The notes: generated from the sequence alone by a model not told the origin. Shown: positions 1 through 8,111, numbered from the stretch's first letter. The stretch is 38,734 bases of DNA from an uncultured Atopobiaceae bacterium (GCA_944320385.1 CALUHH010000023.1:1-38734), one strand, 5' to 3'. Numbers and translations are program-made.

Positions 1-90
1 ACTCCCTGTCCTCCTGCGAGTACATGCGGACTCCAATCCGGACACGAAAGTGTCCAACTTTTTGTCCGTACCCCCGCCGCGGCCGAAATT

Positions 91-114
91 CCGGACGAGG
101 CGCAAATCTTAAGC
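91..114 (-). repeat. Single unit of the 41-bp-period repeat family
   Basis: One clear reverse-oriented unit, CCGGACGAGG through CTTAAGC, matches the units of the arrays at 5403-5727 and 19494-19890. A weaker candidate ends near 157 (CCGGACGGG then GCCGAAGC). The window edge may cut off further units. It lies about 200 nt upstream of the pyrophosphatase start. The rest of 1-310 holds no gene I can support; CATAAT at 247-252 is a possible weak -10. Confidence 0.6.
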
Positions 115-310
115 GAGGCGCCGCCCGTACCCCGGACGGGACGGGACGCGCCGAAGCCGTTGGCCTATCGTCCCAACCCGGCCGCCGTCCCAGGGCCGTC
201 CGTTTGTCACGGCGCACGAATTTCTACCGTTCGCGCGCACGACCGGCATAATGCCCCTGCTCGCGTGGCACAATCAGACAAGAGAGTCATCCGGGGGGGG
301 AAGGGACACC

Positions 311-1978
311 ATGCCAGAGGGGATCCGCAAGGTCAACGTCATTGGCCACCTGCATCCTGACACCGACAGCGTCTGCTCGGCCATCGCGTACGCTCACCTC
401 AAGAACGAGGTCGAGCACACGGACATCTACCAGCCGCGCCGCGCGGGCGCCATCAACCGCGAGACGGCCTTCGTGCTCAAGCACTTCGGCTTTGCCGAGC
501 CCGAGCTCATCACCTCGGTCACCCCGCAGATCAAGGACACCGAAATCCAGCGCCAGGGCGGCATCGACGGCGAGATGAGCCTCTTCTCCGCATGGAACCT
601 CATGCGCGAGAGCAAGACCGACACCCTCTGCGTCACCGATGACGACAACAACCTGGAGGGCCTGATCGCCGTCAAGGACATCGCCAGCGCCAACATGGAC
701 GTCTTTGACAGCGGCGTCATCGGCAGCGCGCGCACCTGCTACGCCAACATCATCGACACCCTCAAGGGCGAGATGCTGCTCGGCGACCCCATGGCGCGCG
801 TGACCGGCGGCAACGTCTGCGTGGGCACCACGCCCGAGATGATGGAGGACTCCGTCCACCCCGGCGACATCGTGCTGGTGACCAACCGCTACGAGACCCA
901 GCAGTTTGCCGTCGAGTGCGATGCGAGCTGCCTGATCATCTGCTGCAGCGCGCACGTCTCGAGCAAGGTCATCGCCTCGGCCGAGCGCCGCGGCTGCGCG
1001 ATCATCACCACCCCCTACGACACCTACGCGGCCGCCCGCATCATCTCCATGTCCATCCCGGTGCGCGCCAAGATGCTCTCCGAGGGCATCCTCAAGGTGA
1101 GCGTCAACACCGCCGTCGACGACGCGCGCAAGATGATGGCGCACTCCCGCCACCGCTTCTTCCCCGTCATCGACGAGAACAGCCACTACGTGGGCCTCGT
1201 GAGCTCGCCCAACCTCCTCGCCGCCAAGAAGAAGCACGTCATCCTCGTGGACCACAACGAGCGCTCGCAGTCCGTGGAGGGCCTCGAGCAGGCCGAGATC
1301 ATGGAGATCATCGACCACCACCGCATCGGCTCGATCGAGACCGCGGGACCGGCGTACTTCCGCAACATGCCGGTGGGCTGCACCTGCACGATCGTCCACA
1401 TGATGTATCGCGAGAACGGCGTGGAGATCCCGGCCGACATCGCCGGCCTCATGCTCTCCGCCATCCTCTCCGACACGCTGGCGTTCCGCTCCCCCACCTG
1501 CACGCAGGTCGACCGCGACGCCGCGGCCGCGCTCGCCAAGATCGCGGGCGTGGACATCGACGCCTACGCCGACGAGATGTTCGAGGCCGGCGCCGACCTC
1601 ACGGGCCGCACCGCCGAGGAGGTCTTTGGCGGCGACTTCAAGATCTTCAGCCGCGGCAACGTGAAGTTTGGCGTGGGCCAGGGCAGCTACATGACCGAGA
1701 AGAGCCGCAAGGCCGCGGAGGAGCTCGTGGGGCCCTACCTCGGCGAGGCCGCCCGCCAGGAGGAGCTGCCGCTCGTGTTCTACCTGTTCACGGACGTCAA
1801 GAGCTCCTCGAGCGAGGTCATGTGGTACGGCGAGGGCGCTGAGGACATCATCGCGCGCGCCTTCGACGCCGAGCCGCACGACGGCATCGCCAAGCTGCCG
1901 GGCGTCGTGAGCCGCAAGAAGCAGGTCATCCCCGCCCTCATGGCCACGCTCCAGAGCATCCAGGAGGACCTGGACTAG
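311..1978 (+). CDS. ppaC: CBS-domain manganese-dependent inorganic pyrophosphatase
   Basis: A 555-aa family II pyrophosphatase that hydrolyses PPi to two phosphates in the cytoplasm. The N-terminal DHH domain shows the metal ligands HLHPDTD (H15, D17, D19), VDHNE near residue 314 and the DHH triad at 335-337. The C-terminal DHHA2 domain carries SRKKQ at 534-538, which binds PPi. Between the two DHH half-motifs sit about 240 extra residues that fit CBS-DRTGG-CBS, with a degenerate VTGG where DRTGG is expected; in this family adenine nucleotides bind the CBS pair and tune activity. The chosen ATG has a G-rich AAGGGA ribosome site just upstream; an in-frame ATG at 251 has none. A PPi-type phosphofructokinase at 13689 suggests active PPi metabolism in this organism. 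Confidence 0.93.
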   Translation: MPEGIRKVNVIGHLHPDTDSVCSAIAYAHLKNEVEHTDIYQPRRAGAINRETAFVLKHFGFAEPELITSVTPQIKDTEIQRQGGIDGEMSLFSAWNLMRESKTDTLCVTDDDNNLEGLIAVKDIASANMDVFDSGVIGSARTCYANIIDTLKGEMLLGDPMARVTGGNVCVGTTPEMMEDSVHPGDIVLVTNRYETQQFAVECDASCLIICCSAHVSSKVIASAERRGCAIITTPYDTYAAARIISMSIPVRAKMLSEGILKVSVNTAVDDARKMMAHSRHRFFPVIDENSHYVGLVSSPNLLAAKKKHVILVDHNERSQSVEGLEQAEIMEIIDHHRIGSIETAGPAYFRNMPVGCTCTIVHMMYRENGVEIPADIAGLMLSAILSDTLAFRSPTCTQVDRDAAAALAKIAGVDIDAYADEMFEAGADLTGRTAEEVFGGDFKIFSRGNVKFGVGQGSYMTEKSRKAAEELVGPYLGEAARQEELPLVFYLFTDVKSSSSEVMWYGEGAEDIIARAFDAEPHDGIAKLPGVVSRKKQVIPALMATLQSIQEDLD

Positions 1979-1979
1979 C

Positions 1980-2008
1980 TTGACAATCACGTCAGGTTAT
2001 ATTGTCAA
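1980..2008. promoter_or_regulatory. Putative operator, TGAC-N6-GTCA type
   Basis: TTGACAATCACGTCAGGTT at 1980-1998 contains the inverted repeat TGAC-N6-GTCA and is followed by ATTGTCAA at 2001-2008, which inverts the first eight bases. Read in the direction of the downstream gene, 17 of 19 bases recur at 8093-8111 in reverse orientation, between ydcF and the AmmeMemoRadiSam genes. Spacing does not fit a standard -35/-10 pair, so a shared operator is the better reading. Confidence 0.45.
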
Positions 2009-2026
2009 CAAGGCTCGCCCTTCGCG

Positions 2027-2056
2027 CCGCCCGTCGGATTTGTGTCCGGCGGGCGG
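2027..2056. terminator. Hairpin between pyrophosphatase and HD genes
   Basis: CCGCCCGTCGGA at 2027-2038 and TCCGGCGGGCGG at 2045-2056 form a 12-bp stem with one wobble and a 6-nt loop. No T-run follows, so it could be a terminator of the upstream gene or a leader hairpin of the downstream gene. Confidence 0.5.
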
Positions 2057-2100
2057 TATATCATTGCTGCGTCGGAATCAAACGCGTCACGGGAGCCACC

Positions 2101-2712
2101 ATGACCGAGCCACAGGAATCGCACTTTCTCGCATTGGTCTCGCGCATGAGGTACATCGAGCGCTGGGCGCTCATGAGAAGCTCGCGGCCGGAGAACCTCT
2201 CCGAGCACGCGCTCGAGGTGGCGGCCATCGCGCACATGCTGTGCGTGATCGGCAACGTGCGGTTTGGGCGCGCGCTCAACGCCGAGCGCGCGGCGCTCGT
2301 GGCCATCTACCACGATGCCTCGGAGATCATCACCGGCGACATGCCCACGCCGGTCAAGTACCACGACGGGCAGATCCGGGACGCCTACAAGGCGGTCGAG
2401 AAGAACGCGGAGGAGCGCCTGCTCGCCACCCTCCCGGCAGACCTTCGCCCCGCGTTCGAGGACGTCTTCTGGCCCGCGGAGGGAGCCTCCGAGGGCGAGC
2501 TCTACCTGCGGCGCCTGGTGAAGGCGGCCGACAAGGTCTCCGCGCTCATCAAGTGCGTCGACGAGGCGCGCTCGGGCAACGCCGAGTTCTCGAGCGCCGA
2601 GCGCACCTGCCGCGCCGCCGTGGACGAGCTGGCGACCGAGCTCCCCGAGGTCGCCGACTTTGTCCGCGAGTTCCTGCCCTCCTACGGGGCCACCCTCGAC
2701 GAGCTCCTGTGA
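2101..2712 (+). CDS. HD-domain 5'-deoxynucleotidase, YfbR-like
   Basis: A 203-aa HD-domain protein. It aligns by eye with E. coli YfbR, which dephosphorylates deoxyribonucleoside 5'-monophosphates: R21-W22 (the pair that selects 5'-phosphate substrates), H36 in SEHALEVA, H71-D72, E75 and D80 in YHDASEIITGDMPTPVKY, and a later Asp in KAADKVSAL. Length is normal for the family (about 200 aa). The chosen ATG follows GGGAG; the longer open frame upstream runs through the intergenic hairpin. It is followed after 46 nt by trmB in the same direction. Family assignment is solid; the exact nucleotide preference is inferred. Confidence 0.85.
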   Translation: MTEPQESHFLALVSRMRYIERWALMRSSRPENLSEHALEVAAIAHMLCVIGNVRFGRALNAERAALVAIYHDASEIITGDMPTPVKYHDGQIRDAYKAVEKNAEERLLATLPADLRPAFEDVFWPAEGASEGELYLRRLVKAADKVSALIKCVDEARSGNAEFSSAERTCRAAVDELATELPEVADFVREFLPSYGATLDELL

Positions 2713-2758
2713 GGCGGTGGGCCGTCTCACCGCCCCCAAACGACAGAAAGAGAGAGCC

Positions 2759-3604
2759 ATGCCCCACGGGATGCACGCCCGCCTGCCCAAGAACTTCGTG
2801 CTCGAGGAGCGCCTCGAGCGCTACGGCAGCGTCATCGAGCTCGTGCCGCAGGACTGGCGCGGCAGGTGGGCCGCGGCCTGCGCGCCCCTCGGCGCCGCCC
2901 CCTACCGCGAGGTGCGCCTCGACCTCGGCTGCGGCAAGGGCGCCTTCGCCGTGGAGGCCGCCCGCCGCGAGCCGGACGTCCTGTTCGTGGCCATGGACTC
3001 CGAGCCCATTTGCGTGGCGTACGCCGCCCAGCGCGTCTGCGAGAGCGGCCTTCCCAACGTCATCGTGGTCCCCGGCACCGGCATGCGCGTCCGCGAGTTC
3101 TTCTCGCCCGGCGAGCTCTCCTGCATCTACCTCAACTTTCCCACCCCGTTCCCGCGCAAGCGCGAGGCGCACAAGCGCATGGCCAGCATGGAGCGCCTCA
3201 TGGACTTCCGCGAGGTCCTGGCACCGGGGGCGGAGGTGCGCCTGCGCACGGACAGCCAGCCGCTCTTTGACTTCATGCTCACGCAGGTCCCGATCGCCGG
3301 CTACGACCTCGTCTGGCAGAGCCGCGACGCGCGCGCAGACTTCCCCGACGCCCCCACGAGCGAGTACGAGGAGCGCCTCGGGGCCCAGGGGGCGCGCGTC
3401 TTTGCGCTGGCAGCGACGCCGGGGCCCGGGCCGGCGCCGGAGAACCCCGTCCAGACCGCCGAGCTCTCGCTCGCGGCCTACCTCCCGCACGACCTCGAGA
3501 CGCTCGAGGCCCTGGGCTATGCGCCGCACGGCATGCAGGCGACGGTGACCAACCTGCGCAACCGCGCCCTCAGGGAGGCGGCCCGCGACCGTTCGCGAAT
3601 CTGA
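2759..3604 (+). CDS. trmB: tRNA (guanine-N7)-methyltransferase
   Basis: A 281-aa SAM-dependent methyltransferase that makes m7G46 in the variable loop of tRNA. SAM motif I is LDLGCGKGAF. The TrmB signature is IYLNFPTPFPRKREAHKRM (family form IYLNFPDPWPKKRH), followed by LAPGAEVRLRTD and the terminal TSEYEER block that contacts tRNA. About 70 residues extend beyond the usual end (TPGPGPAPENP onward to LREAARDRSRI); this tail is unexplained but in frame and of normal composition. The start lies after an AGAAAGAGAG purine stretch, 46 nt after the HD gene, so the two are probably co-transcribed. Confidence 0.9.
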   Translation: MPHGMHARLPKNFVLEERLERYGSVIELVPQDWRGRWAAACAPLGAAPYREVRLDLGCGKGAFAVEAARREPDVLFVAMDSEPICVAYAAQRVCESGLPNVIVVPGTGMRVREFFSPGELSCIYLNFPTPFPRKREAHKRMASMERLMDFREVLAPGAEVRLRTDSQPLFDFMLTQVPIAGYDLVWQSRDARADFPDAPTSEYEERLGAQGARVFALAATPGPGPAPENPVQTAELSLAAYLPHDLETLEALGYAPHGMQATVTNLRNRALREAARDRSRI

Positions 3605-3686
3605 AAGCCCGCCCGCCCCAATTGGGTAGTAACGTAGTGAGCTCGCAACCTCGCGCGCCCGGCGCGCTTCTGCCCGAGGAGGGGCC

Positions 3687-5408
3687 ATGCCGAAGATCGT
3701 CCCAGGCAACCGCCTGTATCTGTACCAGCTGCTGTGTAGAGAGCTCGGCGTCGGCAAGCAGACCCTGCTGCCGCGCGTCGAGGAGGTGCTGCTGGCGGAC
3801 GGCCTGGCGCCCGCGGATCTGGGCTGCGACGACATGCGCGCGCTCTGCGAGCAGCTGGGCGAGTTCATCAAGCTGACGGTCTTCAAGAAGGGCTACGTCT
3901 ACGCCACCGTGCTCGCAAACGAGGAGTACGACCGCGCGCTCGAGCGCCTGGCCTCAGCGGAGAAGAAGCCGGCGGCGGGCGGCAAGCCGTGGAAGCGGGC
4001 CAAGGGCGGCAAGCTGCTCAAGCCCCTGAAGCCGCGGCACGTCGAGCCCGAGCCGGAGGTCGTCGCCGAGCCGGAGCCGGAGGTCGTCGCCGAGCCGGAG
4101 CCGGAGGTCGTCGCCGAGCCCGAGCCGGAGCCGGAGGCGGCAGCCGAGGTCGTTGCCGCGGAAGAGCCGGCGGCCGAGAAGAACGAGGAGGCCGTCGCCG
4201 AGCCGGAGGCCGAGGCAGAGGTTGAGCCCGAGGTCGAGCCCGAGCCCGCGGCCGAGGCCGAGCCGGAGGCCACACCGGAGCCCGAACCCGCGCCGGAACC
4301 CGCTCCCGGGCCGGACCACGTGCCGCCAATCTCCTTCACCATCACCTACGTTCCCGAGCCGGAACCCACGCCCGAGCCGGAACCCGCGCCGGAACCCGAC
4401 CCTGAGGAGCCCGCACCCTCGGCGGCCGTGGCGTCGCGCGCGCAGGCGGACCTCCCGCGGGACTTCCACACCGACGTACGCTGCTCAAGCGAGCAGCTCA
4501 GCATCCTCTACCAGGTGCTCCCCGCAGACGTGGATCCCATGGCCACGCTCGAGGAGGACTTCCGCGTGGCCCGCTCCGCCGGCACGCTCGAGGGCACGCG
4601 CAGCAACGTCACCTTTGCGCTGCGCTACCTCCAGCCGGACGGCCAGACTCCGGTCCGCGTCACCCTGCGCCGCTCGGCGCGCGCCGTGGCGGGCAAGCGC
4701 TGGGCGCTCACCGAGGTCGACGCCGGAGCGCCGGAGGAGGTCGGGCTCGAGGGGCTCGACGTCGCCGCGCACGGCGCGTGGGCAGCCTTCCTGCGCTCAG
4801 GCGACGACGCGGACCCCGAGCGCGACTTCGCGCAGACGGTATCCCTCGGCTCGCGCGACGAGGCGCTCGAGCGCCTGGCGGGACTCGCCCGCCCGGAGGG
4901 CTGGGGCGAGGGACTGCACGTCCTCAACGACTACCTGGTCATGACCTTCACGCGCATCCGCGCCGAGGGCAAGCTCGCCGTCCCCGAGGACGGGGCCTCC
5001 GCCCGCTTTGACACGGGTCTGGTCACCGACGACGGCGCCCCCATCCGCGCCGACCTCGTGGCCGGGGCGGGCGACATCCCCTGGCAGCTCGCGGGCTTCT
5101 CCGCCGCAGAGCCGGCGGAGCCGGCGCGCTACGTGACCCAGCTCGCCCAGATGACGCTCGACCCGGCCCTGAGCACGCCGTCCTTCTCGGCACTCGAGGA
5201 GGTTCGCCGCAACCCGCGCCTGGCCACGCCGGCGTACGACCCGGTCGCCAACGAGGTGCGCCTGCTCGTCCCGGACAACGGCCACGCGCTCGCCCTGGCG
5301 CCCACGAGCGACGGCTACAAAGCCGTGGCCACGCTCGAGCTTGCCGACGCCTACGCCTGCGCGCGCGTGGTGAGCTCCGAGCTGCCCGGCTGGCTCGGCC
5401 CTGCTTAA
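3687..5408 (+). CDS. DUF3825 protein with N-terminal OST-HTH-like domain and PE-rich linker
   Basis: A 573-aa protein in three parts. Residues 1-90 (YLYQLLCRELGVGKQTLL to LTVFKKGYVYATVL) look like a small winged-helix of the OST-HTH/LOTUS type. Residues about 115-250 are a linker of Pro, Glu, Val and Ala, including three perfect 24-nt DNA repeats. Residues about 290-573 carry DUF3825 landmarks: LNDYLVMTFTRI, FDTGLVTDDGAPI, PWQLAGF, ATPAYDP, EVRLLVPD, and a final DAYACARVV. DUF3825 proteins often join OST-HTH, an RNA-binding module, so an RNA-related cytoplasmic role is plausible; no activity is established. A very strong GAGGAGGGG site precedes the ATG. The stop codon lies inside the first unit of the 41-bp array. 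Confidence 0.75.
   Translation: MPKIVPGNRLYLYQLLCRELGVGKQTLLPRVEEVLLADGLAPADLGCDDMRALCEQLGEFIKLTVFKKGYVYATVLANEEYDRALERLASAEKKPAAGGKPWKRAKGGKLLKPLKPRHVEPEPEVVAEPEPEVVAEPEPEVVAEPEPEPEAAAEVVAAEEPAAEKNEEAVAEPEAEAEVEPEVEPEPAAEAEPEATPEPEPAPEPAPGPDHVPPISFTITYVPEPEPTPEPEPAPEPDPEEPAPSAAVASRAQADLPRDFHTDVRCSSEQLSILYQVLPADVDPMATLEEDFRVARSAGTLEGTRSNVTFALRYLQPDGQTPVRVTLRRSARAVAGKRWALTEVDAGAPEEVGLEGLDVAAHGAWAAFLRSGDDADPERDFAQTVSLGSRDEALERLAGLARPEGWGEGLHVLNDYLVMTFTRIRAEGKLAVPEDGASARFDTGLVTDDGAPIRADLVAGAGDIPWQLAGFSAAEPAEPARYVTQLAQMTLDPALSTPSFSALEEVRRNPRLATPAYDPVANEVRLLVPDNGHALALAPTSDGYKAVATLELADAYACARVVSSELPGWLGPA
4044..4115 (+). repeat. Three 24-nt tandem repeats coding EPEPEVVA
   Basis: Three consecutive 24-nt copies at 4044-4067, 4068-4091 and 4092-4115 are identical except for one base in the first. 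They encode the octapeptide EPEPEVVA and keep frame, so copy-number slippage would change linker length without breaking the protein. Confidence 0.9.
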
Positions 5409-5727
5409 GTTTTGCGCTGCGTCCGGGAATTCGGCGGCCACGCGCTTAACAATCGCGCCTCGTCCGGAGATGTGGCGTCACCGCGCTTAACAATCGCGTT
5501 CCATCCGAGAAGGACGAGCTCCTTTGCTTAAGAATCGCGCCTCATCCCGGAAGACGGCCCCGTTCCGGACGCCACCCCTCCCGGATGGAGCGCGATTGTT
5601 AAGCGCCGCCCGTCCTTCTCGCCGAACGAAGGGGATTTCCTAAGCGTGACAGCGCCGAAATCCCGGACGAAGCCCCTATCCTAAGCGCCGCCGCGCCGCC
5701 CACCCGGACGCGGCGCACATCCCAAGC
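5403..5727. repeat. Mirror-symmetric array, 4 forward + 4 reverse units, 41-bp period
   Basis: Forward units begin with GCTTAA at 5403, 5444, 5485 and 5526; reverse units end with AAGC at 5604, 5645, 5686 and 5727. Every step is exactly 41 bp and the layout is symmetric about 5565. Each unit is about 25 nt: GCTTAA, then about ATCGCG, then TCCGG. The first six bases are best conserved, and the roughly 16-nt gaps are not. The array fills most of the 424-nt gap between the DUF3825 gene and icd, and its first unit contains the stop codon of the former. Confidence 0.9.
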
Positions 5728-5787
5728 GCCCGCGCCCCCCTTCTGTGACAAGCGCGTCTCAAGTTGCGCGCGGCGCCGCCCCTCCGT

Positions 5788-5795
5788 GCTACATT
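5788..5795 (+). promoter_or_regulatory. Possible extended -10 promoter of icd
   Basis: TGCTACATT at 5787-5795 fits an extended -10 (TGnTANNNT) about 38 nt before the icd start. No convincing -35 is visible at 17 nt, and the last array unit ends about 60 bp upstream. Confidence 0.35.
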
Positions 5796-5832
5796 CGTCC
5801 CCGGAAAACCGCCGCGACCCTCGGAGGACCCC

Positions 5833-7035
5833 ATGGCCAAGATCGAGATGAAGACCCCGCTCGTCGAGATGGACGGCGACGAGATGACCCGCATCATCTG
5901 GCAGATCATCAAGGACGAGCTCATCTGCCCGTTCGTGGACCTCAAGACCGAGTACTACGACCTCGGCCTCGAGAACCGCGACAAGACCGACGACCAGGTC
6001 ACCGTCGAGTCCGCCGAGGCCACCAAGCGCCTGGGCGTTGCCGTCAAGTGCGCCACCATCACCCCCAACGCCGCGCGCGTGGAGGAGTACGGCCTCAAGC
6101 AGATGTGGAAGAGCCCCAACGGCACCATCCGTGCCCTGCTCGACGGCACCGTGTTCCGCGCACCGATCGTGGTCCGCGGGATCGACCCGGTGGTGAGCTG
6201 CTGGAAGAAGCCCATCACAATCGCCCGTCACGCCTACGGCGACGTCTACAAGAACTCCGAGATGCGCATCGACGGCCCCGGCAAGGTCGAGCTCGTCTAC
6301 ACCGCCGAGGACGGCACGGAGCGTCGCGAGCTCGTCCACGTCTTTGACGGCCCCGGCGTGGTCCAGGGCCAGCACAACCTCGACGCCTCCATCGAGAGCT
6401 TCGCGCGCAGCTGCTTTGAGTACGCGCTCTCCACGGGGCAGGACCTGTGGTTTGCCACCAAGGACACGATCTCCAAGACCTACGACCACCGCTTCAAGGA
6501 CGTCTTCGCGGACATCTACGAGGCCGAATATCGCGAGAAGTTCGAGGCGGCCGGCATCGAGTACTTCTACACGCTGATCGACGACGCCGTGGCCCGCGTG
6601 GTCAAGTCCGAGGGCGGCTTCATCTGGGCCTGTAAGAACTACGACGGCGACGTGATGAGCGACATGCTCTCCTCGGCGTTTGGCAGCCTGGCGATGATGA
6701 CCTCCGTGCTCGTGAGCCCGCACGGCTACTTCGAGTACGAGGCCGCGCACGGCACCGTCCAGCGCCACTACTACAAGCACCTGAAGGGCGAGCCCACCTC
6801 GACCAACTCCGTGGCCACGATCTTTGCCTGGACCGGCGCCCTGCGCAAGCGCGGCGAGCTCGACGAGCTGCCCGAGCTGGTGGACTTTGCCGACCGCCTG
6901 GAGGCCGCCACGCTCAAGACGATCGAGTCCGGCCGCATGACCGGCGACCTCGCGCGCATCACGAGCCTGCCCGAGCCCGAGACGCTGGGGACGCGCGAGT
7001 TCATCGTCGCCATCCGCAAGACCCTCGAGGCGTGA
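5833..7035 (+). CDS. icd: NADP-dependent isocitrate dehydrogenase (type II homodimeric)
   Basis: A 400-aa enzyme converting isocitrate to 2-oxoglutarate and CO2 with NADP. It is of the eukaryote-like subfamily: [17 protein letters not shown] at the N-terminus, [26 protein letters not shown] for substrate binding, [23 protein letters not shown], the metal-binding [11 protein letters not shown] region, and the NADP site [10 protein letters not shown] near residue 310. Length matches the subfamily (400-415 aa). The ATG is preceded by GGAGGA; an in-frame upstream extension to 5764 would run through the promoter. No other TCA-cycle gene is next to it. Confidence 0.95.
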   Translation: MAKIEMKTPLVEMDGDEMTRIIWQIIKDELICPFVDLKTEYYDLGLENRDKTDDQVTVESAEATKRLGVAVKCATITPNAARVEEYGLKQMWKSPNGTIRALLDGTVFRAPIVVRGIDPVVSCWKKPITIARHAYGDVYKNSEMRIDGPGKVELVYTAEDGTERRELVHVFDGPGVVQGQHNLDASIESFARSCFEYALSTGQDLWFATKDTISKTYDHRFKDVFADIYEAEYREKFEAAGIEYFYTLIDDAVARVVKSEGGFIWACKNYDGDVMSDMLSSAFGSLAMMTSVLVSPHGYFEYEAAHGTVQRHYYKHLKGEPTSTNSVATIFAWTGALRKRGELDELPELVDFADRLEAATLKTIESGRMTGDLARITSLPEPETLGTREFIVAIRKTLEA

Positions 7036-7064
7036 GCATAGCCCATAACTTTAACTTCCGCACC

Positions 7065-7083
7065 CTGCCCTCTCGAGGGGCAG
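7065..7083. terminator. Weak hairpin after icd
   Basis: CTGCCC at 7065-7070 and GGGCAG at 7078-7083 close a short stem 30 nt after the icd stop, with no T-run. A weak terminator at best. Confidence 0.35.
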
Positions 7084-7097
7084 AAGACCACGGGCGT

Positions 7098-7252
7098 TGT
7101 GTCACTTCTTCGGCGATTTGAGTAATGTCCGAGGGGAGCCCAGCCCCCTCGGGCGTTTTCTGACGCAAGAAATGCCTGATGGCTCAACACGACACTCGGA
7201 GAACCGTTCGCGCTCTCGTTTTTCTTACTCAGAACTCGCGAATAGTGACACA
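7098..7252. repeat. 155-bp intergenic element with 29-nt inverted ends, copy 1
   Basis: Ends 7098-7126 (TGTGTCACTTCTTCGGCG onward) and 7224-7252 (reverse complement, beginning TGTGTCACTATTCGCGAG) are imperfect 29-nt inverted repeats 97 nt apart. Inside are a perfect 8-bp hairpin (CCGAGGGG / CCCCTCGG) and GAAATGCCTGATGG at 7169-7182. Copy 2 at 25195-25350 has the same ends, length, hairpin position and central motif in reverse orientation. It occupies the gap between icd and the convergent ydcF-like gene; no ORF is evident in it. Confidence 0.75.
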
Positions 7253-7320
7253 GCTCCCCCCCTCACAGCCCCGCACCATCTCCACGGGCGCGGATGCCAG
7301 GGTGAACCGAACAGTTTCTC

Positions 7321-8028
7321 CTACAGGTTGCCGACGAGGAAGTCCTTAGCGAGGGCGGCGCACTCGCGCAGCGCGCTCTGCGGCAGGTAGAGCGGGTTGG
7401 ACGGCGCAGCCAGGCCAGACGCCCCGGCCAGACCGTTCTTCTCGGCGATGCGCAGGGCGCGGTAGAGGTGGAAGTCGTTGGTGACGATGCCCACGGAGGC
7501 GCCCGGCTCCAGCAGCTCGACGGAGTTGCGGACGTTCTCCGCCGTGGACGTCGAGCGGTCCTCGCGCGTGACGCGCGCGGCGTCGAGCCCGTGCTCGAGC
7601 AGGTAGTCGTACATGGCATCGGCCTCGGTGCGCGACTCGCCCAGCCCCTGGCCGCCCGACACAACGCACGCCGTGTCGGGGTTGTCCTCGAGGTAGCCGA
7701 GCGCCGCGTCGAGCCTGAAGGCCAGCGCCTCGCTCGGCGTGCCGTCCGGACGCAGCCCCGCGCCCAGCACCACCAGCGCGTCGAGCCCCGCGGGCGGCGC
7801 CGACGCCGCAGCGGAGAAGATCAGCCCGCAGAGCCCGCCCGCGACGAGCGCCCCCGCAGCGCAGACGGCGCAGATGGCGCGCCGCGCCCGCGGCACCCGG
7901 GCGGCGACCACGAGCGCCGCGCCCAGCACGATCCACACGAGGAAGAAGCCGCCTGCCGGGTAGAGCGCCGCCATGAGGACGCCGTACGCAGCCGCAAGCA
8001 CGCCAAGGGCCGTGAGCACAGCAGCCAT
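7321..8028 (-). CDS. YdcF-family (DUF218) membrane protein
   Basis: A 235-aa protein with three or so hydrophobic N-terminal segments (residues about 1-75), then the DUF218 fold: DALVVLGAGLRPDGTPSEAL, the SGGQG turn, SRTEADAM, the EDRSTSTAENV loop and IVTNDFHLYRA. YdcF/SanA/ElyC-like proteins are linked to envelope work such as vancomycin tolerance and lipid-carrier metabolism; the substrate here is unknown. The chosen ATG has GGGAGG upstream on the minus strand. It is divergent from the AmmeMemoRadiSam gene, and the 107-bp gap contains the 19-bp motif shared with 1980-1998. Confidence 0.8.
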   Translation of the reverse strand: MAAVLTALGVLAAAYGVLMAALYPAGGFFLVWIVLGAALVVAARVPRARRAICAVCAAGALVAGGLCGLIFSAAASAPPAGLDALVVLGAGLRPDGTPSEALAFRLDAALGYLEDNPDTACVVSGGQGLGESRTEADAMYDYLLEHGLDAARVTREDRSTSTAENVRNSVELLEPGASVGIVTNDFHLYRALRIAEKNGLAGASGLAAPSNPLYLPQSALRECAALAKDFLVGNL

Positions 8029-8092
8029 GTGAACCTCCCGCGGGCAAATACCGACCGGTTGGGCACATCTTACCTGCCCAGCGCGACGATTT

Positions 8093-8111
8093 AACCTGAC
8101 GATATTGTCAA
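8093..8111. promoter_or_regulatory. Second copy of the TGAC-N6-GTCA motif
   Basis: AACCTGACGATATTGTCAA recurs from 1980-1998 (reverse complement) with two differences. It lies in the divergent gap between the ydcF-like gene and the AmmeMemoRadiSam operon, 11 bp before the latter's ribosome site, so one regulator could act on both. Confidence 0.5.

Noticed and set aside
251..310. Extended N-terminus of the pyrophosphatase starting at 251
   Set aside because: No ribosome site, non-family residues, and a purine-rich site fits the ATG at 311.
287..1990. A 567-codon open frame on the minus strand opposite the pyrophosphatase
   Set aside because: His/Val/Leu/Asp-rich translation with no family motif; a GC-codon shadow of the real gene.
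1980..2003. TTGACA and TATATT as a promoter for the HD gene
   Set aside because: Spacing is 12 bp, too short for a sigma-70 type promoter; treated as an operator instead.
5403..5727. CRISPR array
   Set aside because: Units are degenerate, gaps are only about 16 nt, orientation flips at the centre, and no cas genes are present.
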